DNA of 64,000 nt from JBNAGF01 sp049801055. GTDB lineage: Bacteria > Pseudomonadota > Alphaproteobacteria > Rhodobacterales > Rhodobacteraceae. The stretch is from NCBI RefSeq assembly GCF_049801055.1, contig NZ_JBNAGF010000005.1:1-64000 (forward strand), given 5' to 3'. A program made the position numbers and the translations under genes. This document shows positions 1-8,979 of the stretch, one piece after another. How positions within the stretch are numbered: the stretch's first letter is position 1; each line of letters begins with the position of its first letter. Under the pieces are notes generated by a model, which was not told the DNA's origin, ran no database searches, and worked only from the letters and a program-made list of their open reading frames with translations.

Positions 1-1287
<1,287 letters not shown>

Positions 1288-1416
1288 TTGATAACTTGCC
1301 GAACTTGAAAAAGGTTTCTTGCGACAGTAGCGGCGATCAGCACTACGCAAAGCCTGAATATTCTGCAGAAGCGGACCAGCTCTTCGAGCCCACGCTTGGA
1401 ACTATATCTATCGTGA

Positions 1417-2691
1417 TCACTCGTCTCTCACGAGCCTTGGCGCATAGTATAGCGGGTCGGTGATCCCGCGCTTCTTGGCAGCTTCAGCCGCGATGAAGTT
1501 CCGCAAGAGAAACATCACAACTTCGGCGGTCTGGAAGCTGCGCGAGTCCATCAGCGGATTATATTCCGCGACATCTATGCCCAGCACATTGTGCTGAATG
1601 GTAAGCGCCCGGATCATCCTGGCCATCTCGCGCGGTGTGATGCCATCCACTTCGCGCCCCCCGGTACCGGGAACATAATTCGACGCGATAATGTCGATAT
1701 CGATCATGATCAGGATCTGTCCCATGTCCTTGGATTCTTCGAGGACACGTTCAATGACCTTGTCCCACCCGTCCCGCTCGATCTCGGCGGCATAGTGATA
1801 ACGAACACCCTGCGAGTTCAGCCAGTCAAGGTCTTCTTCGCCAGGACCAAATGAGGTCATGCCAATCTGAATGATGTCTCCACCGTCAACGACATCGTAG
1901 ATCAGCGCATTGGAAATCCCGTTACCGTTATGGGCATAGGCGCCAAACGGACCATTGCGAATGGCGTCATAGTGGCTGTCAAAGTGAATGACCCCAAAGT
2001 TCTTCCGGCCATAGGTATCGGCGGTCGCAAGGAACATCCCGTACATTCCATCATGGCTTCCGGCGAACATGGCAGGCTTGGCGCCACCCTCATAAATCTC
2101 GTTGATGACGCGCCGGATCTCTTCGGTCGTAGCCCCCACTTCAAACGGGTTCACGGTGATGTTGCCGTAATCGACCTCGTTCACTTCGTTGAAATGGGTG
2201 TGCAGATACATGTCCACGACACCGGTGCGGCTGCGCTCCATCTTGCCGCCGCCGCGCGAGGTGACCAGCTGCTTACCGGCTGTGCGGATAAACCCGCGTA
2301 AAATATTGGGACCGAATGCTGTACCTGGAACCGCGTTGTTATCAGCGGTTGAGCCAACCAGCGCGATATCGACGTCGCCCGCGATCAGGTCTTCCTTGTT
2401 GAGTGCAATTGGCATGCCGAACATCGTCGGAAACTGCGAGCCAAACGGATTCAGGTCGTAGCGCTGAAGGTCGATGGGACCGGCTTCGCGTTCCGGATTG
2501 GGCAGCGAATTGCGTCCAAACTCAAACTCGGCGTTGGGATCATTTGGATCGCGCAGGATGACCAGAGGGTTGTCAGGATCGACCCAAGGCGTGACAGAGG
2601 GATCGGTTCGGGTGCTGAAGTCCTGGGCCAAAGCTACGTCAAATGCGAATATGCCCGCCATCACGGTGGCAATTTTGGTGTATTGCATCAT
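1417..2691 (-). CDS. Secreted arginase/agmatinase-family ureohydrolase
   Basis: This looks like a manganese-dependent hydrolase of guanidino compounds; the substrate cannot be told from sequence. The 424-residue protein begins with a signal peptide, with likely cleavage after Ala22 (ALAQ). It carries the ureohydrolase metal motifs GSHDG (His213), DSHYD (Asp238, His240, Asp242) and DIDI (Asp331, Asp333). The start at 2691 is chosen because an AGGGAAA site precedes it and the signal peptide starts there; the frame stays open upstream without a credible site. The chain is longer than typical cytosolic arginases (about 300-320 aa), with extra N-terminal sequence. It is a single gene on the opposite strand to tuf. 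The family is clear; periplasmic location is inferred from the signal peptide. Confidence 0.85.
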   Translation of the reverse strand: MMQYTKIATVMAGIFAFDVALAQDFSTRTDPSVTPWVDPDNPLVILRDPNDPNAEFEFGRNSLPNPEREAGPIDLQRYDLNPFGSQFPTMFGMPIALNKEDLIAGDVDIALVGSTADNNAVPGTAFGPNILRGFIRTAGKQLVTSRGGGKMERSRTGVVDMYLHTHFNEVNEVDYGNITVNPFEVGATTEEIRRVINEIYEGGAKPAMFAGSHDGMYGMFLATADTYGRKNFGVIHFDSHYDAIRNGPFGAYAHNGNGISNALIYDVVDGGDIIQIGMTSFGPGEEDLDWLNSQGVRYHYAAEIERDGWDKVIERVLEESKDMGQILIMIDIDIIASNYVPGTGGREVDGITPREMARMIRALTIQHNVLGIDVAEYNPLMDSRSFQTAEVVMFLLRNFIAAEAAKKRGITDPLYYAPRLVRDE

Positions 2692-2988
2692 CGAGTTTCC
2701 CTGTTGAATTGGTGTTCGGTTGGTTTGGAGTTGAAACCAAAGATAAGTCGAGTTTTGCGCCGAGTCGACAAACGTCTGATCGATCACTGCGCCCGTCGCG
2801 ATTGACGGGGCAACGATCGTCCGCAAAAGAACGGCAGATCCGACCATCGCTACGGCTGCCGGTCCGCATTTTTCTGGAATGCGCTTAAGGCATTCCCGGC
2901 AGCTACGCGCATTGTCCTCAGCAGCAATGTGATTGACCCGAGGTCTTGTTTCCCTCACCCTTAAGCAATCAGAAACAGGAGGTTAGAC

Positions 2989-3180
2989 ATGGCAACTTAT
3001 CGCTGCGGCGTCTGCGGCATGGGCGTGAATGCTACATGTGCGGATTGCAACGAGCCGTTGGTAAACGGCACGCTGGAAAAAGAAGACGGAAGCTCGGTGC
3101 AGATTTCGAGCTGTCCGAAATGCGAGGGCAAGATCAAGTCGCCGATGTGTTGCGGCAAAGATATGACCTGCGAGCTCTGA
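2989..3180 (+). CDS. Cysteine-rich zinc-ribbon-like mini-protein
   Basis: This 63-residue protein has nine cysteines: CxxC pairs at Cys6/Cys9, Cys17/Cys20 and Cys42/Cys45, then Cys54, Cys55 and Cys61. The spacing suggests two metal-binding knuckles, zinc or rubredoxin-type iron. The CCGKDM segment near the end resembles the CCG-x-x-M element of small desulfoferrodoxin-like proteins, which is only a hint. A strong AGGAGG site lies 8 bases before the ATG, so it is probably well translated. I cannot assign a function. It stands alone between a minus-strand ureohydrolase and a minus-strand acyltransferase. Confidence 0.75.
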   Translation: MATYRCGVCGMGVNATCADCNEPLVNGTLEKEDGSSVQISSCPKCEGKIKSPMCCGKDMTCEL

Positions 3181-3258
3181 CGCTTTCAACCTTGGTTTCG
3201 ACGCTGTGCCAGAAACAGGGCGCATGGCTCGAAACCCGATCAAGTAAACAATCCGTTG

Positions 3259-3290
3259 CAGGCGGTGTCGGGCACGATGCCGCCTGTCTT
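3259..3290 (+). terminator. Possible terminator after the Cys-rich mini-protein
   Basis: CAGGCGG at 3259-3265 pairs with CCGCCTG at 3280-3286 and is followed by TCTT. It sits between two convergent genes and could serve both strands. The U-tract is weak. Confidence 0.4.
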
Positions 3291-3299
3291 GTTGCCAGT

Positions 3300-4004
3300 T
3301 TACTGACCTGACGACCAGGGTTCGCGACCCACCATCCGATCGGCCTCGGCCGTAATGTCGTTCATATGCTTTTCCAGGCTCAACCGCAGATCCTCGATCT
3401 GTTCTTCGGTTGCTTTGCGCGGCACGGTTTCCGTCCACTCCCGGCACAGAAAAACCCCTTCGTTCCGCCACGGGCGCGGCAGAAGAAGCCTGTCCCAGCT
3501 GCTCATTTCAGATGCATGACGTGCAGAGTAAGTAATGCCAAACACGCGTTTGCCCGAGGCGCGTGCCCAGATCAGCGGCACGGTCGAGGAAATCCGCTCC
3601 GGCCCTCTTGGCCCGTCGGCAGCGATGCCTATCGAGATACCCTGTTTCATTTTCCCGAGAACCTCGCGCGACAAGGCGACATGGCGCTTGTGGCTGGACA
3701 TGGCAATCGTGTCCATTCCAAAGAGCATCTGCACCCTTCCAACCATGCTGCCGGCACGCGCAGCCGAGGTGATCGAACAGATCGACGCCTTGTCCAGCGG
3801 GAAAAAATAGGGCGACTGTGCAAGCCGTTGATGCCAGAGCACCACGATCACAGGCTCGCCGGATTCGGCAAGGGCATCCAGTTCCTCATAGCCGACACGC
3901 TGCCAGTGGGTGTTGCGATGCACCATGCGGATATAGCCCGCAACCCGCCGAGCCACCCAGTTCAGGAAGGTCTCACTGTTGGCGATCTTCTTGCGCAGGC
4001 TCAT
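3300..4004 (-). CDS. DUF374 lysophospholipid acyltransferase-like protein
   Basis: The 234-residue protein matches the DUF374 branch of the glycerolipid/lipid A acyltransferase superfamily. Visible elements are VIVVLWHQRL (His near residue 58), SAARAGSMVGRV and the IAADGPRGP segment that forms the acyl-acceptor site in relatives. Members are thought to act at the inner face of the cytoplasmic membrane in lipid or lipid A precursor acylation; the substrate here is unknown. The N-terminus is basic without a clear signal peptide. It is a monocistronic minus-strand gene, divergent from tRNA-Trp. Confidence 0.8.
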   Translation of the reverse strand: MSLRKKIANSETFLNWVARRVAGYIRMVHRNTHWQRVGYEELDALAESGEPVIVVLWHQRLAQSPYFFPLDKASICSITSAARAGSMVGRVQMLFGMDTIAMSSHKRHVALSREVLGKMKQGISIGIAADGPRGPERISSTVPLIWARASGKRVFGITYSARHASEMSSWDRLLLPRPWRNEGVFLCREWTETVPRKATEEQIEDLRLSLEKHMNDITAEADRMVGREPWSSGQ

Positions 4005-4104
4005 AACGGTTCCTCTTTACGGATCAGCGCATGTCTTACTGCAACCGGTGCGTGGCGCAACTTGTTTATATGCAATTGAATGGCTGGATTCGGTAAAAAG
4101 GGTC

Positions 4105-4133
4105 TTGAGTCCGCTGCGCCGCTGACATATCTC
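4105..4133 (+). promoter_or_regulatory. Promoter of tRNA-Trp (and probably secE)
   Basis: TTGAGT at 4105-4110 and TATCTC at 4128-4133 are separated by exactly 17 bases. The tRNA starts 13 bases after the -10 element. No other promoter was obvious between the tRNA and secE. Confidence 0.65.
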
Positions 4134-4145
4134 CATCGCCACGAT

Positions 4146-4221
4146 AGGGGTATAGCTCAGTTGGTAGAGCGACGGTCTCCAAAACCGTAGGTCGCGGGTT
4201 CGAACCCTGCTGCCCCTGCCA
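4146..4221 (+). tRNA. tRNA-Trp (CCA anticodon)
   Basis: The 76-base gene folds as a full cloverleaf. The acceptor AGGGGTA pairs with TGCCCCT, the anticodon loop CTCCAAA carries CCA, and the T arm is GCGGG-TTCGAAC-CCTGC. The discriminator is G and the CCA tail is encoded. A tRNA-Trp just upstream of secE is a common alphaproteobacterial arrangement, and the two are probably co-transcribed. Confidence 0.98.
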
Positions 4222-4339
4222 TTTCCCGAGACAGCCCGTTCGCCGGAGTGTCGGCCAGCGCTTCGGATGGGAATGGCCTTGAATTTGCCATCAAGCCCCG
4301 CTATGTGCGGCCTGTCGCTAGCAAAGGAACGAGAGCCAA

Positions 4340-4537
4340 ATGGCCACCACCAATCCGATCCAGTTCATCCAGCAGGTCCGTGCCGAGGTTGCCAAGGTTG
4401 TCTGGCCGACCCGCCGCGAAGTGCTTTTGACCACGGTGATGGTGTTCATCATGGCCGCGCTGACTGCTGTGTTCTTTGCACTGGTGGATTTGCTGATCCG
4501 CAACGGTTTGCAGATCGTGTTGGGGATTTTCGGCTAA
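4340..4537 (+). CDS. secE: Preprotein translocase subunit SecE
   Basis: SecE is the small clamp subunit of the SecYEG protein-conducting channel. At 65 residues this is the short, single-helix form typical of alphaproteobacteria. It has an amphipathic N-terminal segment with the conserved EVAKVVWPTRRE motif at about residues 16-27, then one transmembrane helix near residues 30-52. It lies between tRNA-Trp and nusG. A terminator-like hairpin follows, so nusG may be transcribed partly independently. Its partner secY is about 36 kb downstream in the same window. Confidence 0.95.
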   Translation: MATTNPIQFIQQVRAEVAKVVWPTRREVLLTTVMVFIMAALTAVFFALVDLLIRNGLQIVLGIFG

Positions 4538-4629
4538 GGGGCGGGCTCTCAGCCCGCGCAGGGGCACGCGACCAGCGGCATCCCCTCTTGCGTCAATCGG
4601 GTTTCGGGAGTAGTTCAGCCTCTAATCTC

Positions 4630-4669
4630 AAAGCGGGCGTGCGGCGATTCGAGTTGCGCGCCGCTTTTT
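4630..4669 (+). terminator. Terminator-like hairpin between secE and nusG
   Basis: AAAGCGG and CGTGC on the left pair with GCGCG and CCGCTTT on the right, with one bulged G, followed by TTG. It could attenuate transcription from tRNA-Trp/secE into nusG. Confidence 0.5.
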
Positions 4670-4755
4670 GTTGAGACCGCGTGGATCAATCGCGCGATAA
4701 CAGGACGAATTGCGGTGCCCATCGGGTCACCGGAGAGACAAGGACAACAAGGCTC

Positions 4756-5289
4756 ATGGCGAAACGGTGGTATTCGGTCAGCGTGCTGTCGAATTTCGAG
4801 AAGAAGATCGCGGAGCAGATCCGTACCTCGGTCGCCGAGAACGGCCTTGAGGATGAGATTGACGAGGTTCTGGTGCCCACCGAAGAGGTGATCGAAGTGC
4901 GCCGGGGCAAGAAAGTCACCACTGAGCGCCGTTTCATGCCCGGCTATGTGCTGGTGCATATGGAAATGTCGGATCGTGGCTATCACCTGATCAGCTCGAT
5001 CAACCGTGTGACAGGTTTCCTTGGGCCACAAGGGCGGCCCATGCCAATGCGCGATGCCGAGGTGAACCAGATCCTCAACCGCGTGCAGGAAGGCGAAGAA
5101 GCGCCGCGCACCCTGATCCACTTTGAAGTGGGTGAGAAGGTCAAGGTCAACGATGGCCCGTTCGAGGATTTCGACGGCATGGTCGAAGAGGTCGACGACG
5201 ACAACCAGAAGCTCAAAGTTACCGTTTCGATCTTTGGCCGCGAAACGCCGGTTGAACTGGACTACACGCAGGTCACGAAACAGACTTGA
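4756..5289 (+). CDS. nusG: Transcription termination/antitermination factor NusG
   Basis: NusG binds the RNA polymerase clamp, suppresses pausing and links polymerase to Rho or the ribosome. The 177-residue protein has an N-terminal NGN domain beginning MAKRWYSV and containing RRFMPGYVLV, and a C-terminal KOW domain starting at about residue 123 (VGEKVKVNDGPF). The ATG at 4756 is preferred because MAKRWY is the usual N-terminus; the frame is open to 4681. In many relatives rplK follows directly, but here a minus-strand cyclase gene lies between them. Confidence 0.97.
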   Translation: MAKRWYSVSVLSNFEKKIAEQIRTSVAENGLEDEIDEVLVPTEEVIEVRRGKKVTTERRFMPGYVLVHMEMSDRGYHLISSINRVTGFLGPQGRPMPMRDAEVNQILNRVQEGEEAPRTLIHFEVGEKVKVNDGPFEDFDGMVEEVDDDNQKLKVTVSIFGRETPVELDYTQVTKQT

Positions 5290-5314
5290 GCTGACCTGCC
5301 AAAAAGATTCAAAA

Positions 5315-5352
5315 CGCCGCCCGGGGAAACCTGTGGCGGCGATTTCATTTTC
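5315..5352 (+). terminator. Terminator after nusG
   Basis: CGCCGC at 5315-5320 pairs with GCGGCG at 5336-5341 and is followed by a T-rich stretch ATTTCATTTT. It ends the secE-nusG unit before the convergent cyclase gene. Confidence 0.65.
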
Positions 5353-5427
5353 GGAACATCAAGTAGTTTCCGAGCGGGCGTTTGCGCTCAACGATGGGTG
5401 GCACCACTGCCGTGTTCGACACCTGCA

Positions 5428-7278
5428 CTATTCAGGAAGACCGGCAGCACGCAGGCCGTCCTGAAAACGTTTTTGTCCAATCGGATCTGTGATCTGGATA
5501 AAGCTTGTGGAAATACTTGCGTCGGGCATGCGCTGCAGGATGGCCTCGACGGTCTGTAGCGCATTGTCATCCTCTCCGAGTTGACCGTAGGCGGCAGCAC
5601 GCCACCACAAGTTTCCAATGAAACGGGGATTCTTTGCGCGTGCGATTTCCAGATGTTCCAGTGCTTCGGCGTAGCGTCCCTGAAGATAGATTGCCTGACC
5701 CAGCAATTGGTCTGCCAGCCAATTGTGAAACGGGTTCAACCGAACAGAAAGGCGAAGCAATTCCTCGGCCTCAGCACCCCGTCCAAGAAAGATCAGCGCC
5801 AGCGCGGACCGGGACAAGAGATGTGGATGGGCGGGTTCAAGCTCCATCGCGCGCTTGAATTCTTCAAGTGCGCCTTCGTAGTCACGCAGGTTCAACAGCG
5901 ACTGCGCCAACACCTGGCGAGAATACCAGTCATTCGGCTCGAGCCGCACCACCTCTCGCCCGATATCAAGTCCAGTTCCAAGGGCAAGTTTCGGGTCGTC
6001 TGCAACCCGGAAGTAGCCAGATTGCGTTTCCACAAATCCCAGCAGTGCCTTGGCCCTGACAAATGCCGGATCCAGCGCCAGTGCTTCTCGGGCAAGTGTA
6101 CGCGCTCTCTGGAAAGACGCGGGGGTGTTGATCCAGCTTGCCTCGTCTGCACGTGCCCACAGCAAGAAGGCTTCGGGGTTTTCCGTAAACCGGTGCTGGC
6201 CCTGTACACGATTAAGGTCCTCGGCGAATTGCTGTGCGAGTTGCTCGACAAGCGAATCCTGAAGTTCGAAAACGTCTTCTGACGCACGCTCGATACGGTC
6301 ACTCCAGACTATCCGCCCTGACAGAGCGTCGATCAACTCGACATCAACGCGAACTCGTTCGCCCGAGTGGCGCAAAGTACCCCGCACAACATGTGCCACT
6401 CCCAGCGCTTCGGCCACTTGTGCGGGGCTGACATTCTGGCCGCGGTATTGTTCCGTCGAGCTGCTCGCAATCACGAATAGCCCGCTGACCCGTGCGAGGC
6501 TGCGCGTCAAATCCTCGCCGACAGCTCTTGCCAGCAGCGTAACGTCTTTGGCCTGGGAAAGTGTTTTGAAGGGAAGCACTGCAACCGAAGGCTTGTCAGG
6601 CAAAACCAGTTGCATCCTAGCCAGAGAAGCGGCCTCTACATCTCCGGCCCGCCAGCGACCCCAGCCCAAGGAGCCGATCAAGATCAGAGCCAGCAATGCG
6701 ACCCCAGTCACAACAAGTTCTTTGATGCGAAACCGGCCTGTAGGCGTCGGCGTGGTTTCGGACTCCATGCTCGGGTCGACCACGTAAAAAACACGAATGG
6801 GGCGTTCGATGTTCTTTACCTGAAACTCACCAAGATCTTGAAGTGTCAGATCCAGTTTGTCCCGGATCTGATCACGCGCCGCCCGCGAGATGGCAATGCC
6901 GCCTGGTTTTGCCAACGCCTCGATCCGGGCTGCAACATTGATCCCTTCTCCGTGCAGATCATCTCCCTCGACGATCACGTCACCCAGATTGATCCCGATC
7001 CGCAGGGTCAGGGTGCTGTCTTTGGCAAAGCTTTTTTGGATGGCCGATGCACATTCGACGGCTTCGACGACTGACGCGAATTCAGCCAGATACCCGTCAC
7101 CCATTGTCTTGAACAGCCGTCCGCGATGACGCTCAAGACACGGAGCGATGATCTCTTCGAACGCCGCATTGAGTCGGGCCCGGGTGCCGGTTTCATCATG
7201 TTCGATCAAGGCGGAGTAGCCCACAACGTCGGCGGCGAGGATCGCCGCAAGTCGACGCTCTGTCCTGTTCTCCGTCAT
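5428..7278 (-). CDS. Membrane class III nucleotide cyclase with TPR repeats
   Basis: The 616-residue protein joins a cytoplasmic class III adenylate/guanylate cyclase domain (residues 1-165), one transmembrane helix (about 187-206), a TolB/FlgO-like N-terminal domain (about 220-330) and a C-terminal run of TPR repeats (about 390-590). Catalytic features are present: metal-binding Asp17 (AADVVGYS) and Asp61 (MGDG), and the Asn114/Arg118 pair (NVAARIE). It is therefore probably active, making cAMP from ATP, with the TPR half sensing a periplasmic partner. The start at 7278 fits the family N-terminus (MTENRTERRL). It sits on the minus strand between nusG and rplK, which are usually adjacent. No operon partner is visible. 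Confidence 0.85.
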   Translation of the reverse strand: MTENRTERRLAAILAADVVGYSALIEHDETGTRARLNAAFEEIIAPCLERHRGRLFKTMGDGYLAEFASVVEAVECASAIQKSFAKDSTLTLRIGINLGDVIVEGDDLHGEGINVAARIEALAKPGGIAISRAARDQIRDKLDLTLQDLGEFQVKNIERPIRVFYVVDPSMESETTPTPTGRFRIKELVVTGVALLALILIGSLGWGRWRAGDVEAASLARMQLVLPDKPSVAVLPFKTLSQAKDVTLLARAVGEDLTRSLARVSGLFVIASSSTEQYRGQNVSPAQVAEALGVAHVVRGTLRHSGERVRVDVELIDALSGRIVWSDRIERASEDVFELQDSLVEQLAQQFAEDLNRVQGQHRFTENPEAFLLWARADEASWINTPASFQRARTLAREALALDPAFVRAKALLGFVETQSGYFRVADDPKLALGTGLDIGREVVRLEPNDWYSRQVLAQSLLNLRDYEGALEEFKRAMELEPAHPHLLSRSALALIFLGRGAEAEELLRLSVRLNPFHNWLADQLLGQAIYLQGRYAEALEHLEIARAKNPRFIGNLWWRAAAYGQLGEDDNALQTVEAILQRMPDASISTSFIQITDPIGQKRFQDGLRAAGLPE

Positions 7279-7453
7279 GAGCTTCACCCGGCTTGGCCAA
7301 AATTGGAAATGTTGCAATGATAGCAGAGTGCGCGGCTCTTCACGAATTGCCGGCAGGCGAACTCAGGATTGTCCGGGCCGCAGGGCATTTTTTGAAACGT
7401 CTATTAAGAATATGCCTGTTTGCGCAATGCACACGATCCGGCCCACTGGCCCC

Positions 7454-7482
7454 TTGCCAACACCCCAAAACAGGCGTAAACG
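7454..7482 (+). promoter_or_regulatory. Promoter of rplK-rplA
   Basis: TTGCCA at 7454-7459, 17-base spacer, TAAACG at 7477-7482. It lies about 120 bases before rplK, leaving a leader of roughly 115 bases. The -35 is the same as in the promoters before rpsJ and rpmC. Confidence 0.6.
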
Positions 7483-7565
7483 CCGCCCTTATCGTCTTTG
7501 GGCGAGATTCTCTCGTGGGAGATCGTCAGGGTCGCGACCCTGCATCGGACCACGCAACATAAACC

Positions 7566-7585
7566 GGACAGAACGCGTTCTGTCC
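7566..7585 (+). promoter_or_regulatory. 20-base perfect palindrome in the rplK leader
   Basis: GGACAGAACGCGTTCTGTCC reads the same on both strands and ends six bases before the AAAGGA ribosome binding site of rplK. In mRNA it would form a short stable hairpin beside the Shine-Dalgarno site. L1 is known in E. coli to repress the L11 operon by binding its leader, so this is a candidate site for such control. The role is inferred. Confidence 0.5.
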
Positions 7586-7604
7586 ACGTTGAAAGGAAAA
7601 CCAG

Positions 7605-8030
7605 ATGGCCAAGAAGCTTGCTGGTACGATGAAGCTGCAGGTTCCTGCGGGTCAAGCGAACCCCTCTCCGCCGGTTGGTCCGGCGCTGGGTCAGCGCGGC
7701 ATCAACATCATGGAATTCTGCAAGGCGTTCAACGCCAAGACCGCAGACATGGAGCCCGGCGCTCCGTGCCCGACCGTGATCACCTACTATCAGGACAAGT
7801 CCTTTACCATGGACATCAAGACGCCCCCGGCGTCCTACTACCTGAAAAAGGCGGCCAAGGTGAAATCGGGTGCAAACAACCCCAGCCGTGAGACCGTCGG
7901 TACCGTGACCGCGGCTCAGGTGAAAGAAATCGCCGAAGCGAAAATGAAAGATCTGAACGCCAACGACATCGAAGGCGCAATGCAGATCATCCTGGGCTCG
8001 GCCCGCTCCATGGGTATTGAGGTGAAGTAA
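7605..8030 (+). CDS. rplK: 50S ribosomal protein L11
   Basis: L11 forms the base of the L7/L12 stalk and the GTPase-associated centre with 23S rRNA. The protein is 141 residues, the usual size. The N-terminal domain carries the proline-rich GQANPSPPVGPALGQRG segment (about residues 14-30) that forms the thiostrepton/factor interaction surface; the C-terminal domain binds rRNA. AAAGGA precedes the ATG. Only one base separates its stop from the rplA start, indicating tight co-translation. Confidence 0.98.
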   Translation: MAKKLAGTMKLQVPAGQANPSPPVGPALGQRGINIMEFCKAFNAKTADMEPGAPCPTVITYYQDKSFTMDIKTPPASYYLKKAAKVKSGANNPSRETVGTVTAAQVKEIAEAKMKDLNANDIEGAMQIILGSARSMGIEVK

Positions 8031-8031
8031 G

Positions 8032-8730
8032 ATGGCAAAGCTCGGTAAACGTACCCGCGCCGCGCGCGAAGCCTTCGCTGGCAAGGAAAACCTGTCGGTC
8101 GAAGACGCAGTTGCTCTGGTCAAGAACAACGCCAAAGCCAAGTTCGACGAAACCATCGAGATCGCCCTGAACCTGGGTGTCGATACCCGTCACGCTGACC
8201 AGATGGTTCGCGGCGTTGTCGGCCTGCCCAACGGCACAGGTAAATCCATGCGAGTTGCTGTGTTCGCCCGCGGTCCCAAGGCCGACGAAGCCAAGGAAGC
8301 CGGTGCGGACATCGTCGGCGCTGAAGACCTGATGGAAACCATTCAGGGCGGCACCATCGAGTTCGATCGCTGCATCGCGACCCCGGACATGATGCCAGTC
8401 GTTGGTCGCCTGGGTAAGATCCTCGGCCCGCGCAACTTGATGCCGAACCCCAAGGTCGGAACCGTGACCATGGACGTGAAGGCTGCTGTCGAAGCCGCCA
8501 AAGGCGGTGAAGTCCAGTTCAAGGCCGAAAAGGGCGGCGTCGTGCACGCAGGCGTCGGCAAAGCTTCGTTTGACGAAGCCAAGCTGGTCGAAAACGTCCG
8601 CGCATTTGTTTCGGCCGTCGCCAAAGCAAAACCGACTGGCGCCAAGGGCACCTACATGAAAAAGATCGCACTGAGCTCCACCATGGGCCCGGGCGTGACA
8701 CTGGACGTGGCCGAAGCATCCGGCGAGTAA
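8032..8730 (+). CDS. rplA: 50S ribosomal protein L1
   Basis: L1 builds the mobile L1 stalk that guides deacylated tRNA from the E site. The 232-residue length is normal. The signature region around GRLGKILGPRNLMPNPKVGT (residues 122-141) is intact. It is the second gene of the rplK-rplA unit, which ends at a strong terminator. In E. coli L1 also represses its own operon by binding the leader; that may apply here but is not shown. Confidence 0.98.
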   Translation: MAKLGKRTRAAREAFAGKENLSVEDAVALVKNNAKAKFDETIEIALNLGVDTRHADQMVRGVVGLPNGTGKSMRVAVFARGPKADEAKEAGADIVGAEDLMETIQGGTIEFDRCIATPDMMPVVGRLGKILGPRNLMPNPKVGTVTMDVKAAVEAAKGGEVQFKAEKGGVVHAGVGKASFDEAKLVENVRAFVSAVAKAKPTGAKGTYMKKIALSSTMGPGVTLDVAEASGE

Positions 8731-8763
8731 CCCCGGGCGCCGTTACCACGGCAGACTTTATTG

Positions 8764-8800
8764 GCGGGGCACCCGAAATCGGGTGCCCCGCTTTTTTTTT
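8764..8800 (+). terminator. Strong terminator after rplA
   Basis: A 12-bp perfect stem GCGGGGCACCCG/CGGGTGCCCCGC with loop AAAT is followed by nine T residues. It is one of the clearest terminators in the window and separates rplKA from the glycan genes. Confidence 0.95.
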
Positions 8801-8979
8801 GAGTTTACGAATGTTGTGCCGCCAAAGGCACGCTCGCTACTCGTCCTGCAATAAGTGTTTGCCCGATCGACAAGCCCCCTGCTAGGTCTTGCTAAAAACA
8901 AGAGCAGCCGGTTTCGGTCGGCCCGAACTAAGGGCACCCGAGATGAAGAAACGCAATATAGCAGGGATCGGGAACGATC

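Noticed and set aside
4610..4670. tRNA-like segment (GTAGTTCAG ... GATTCGAG) between secE and nusG
   Set aside because: It has D-loop and T-loop-like words but no matching acceptor stem or anticodon arm. The second half is better explained as a terminator-like hairpin.
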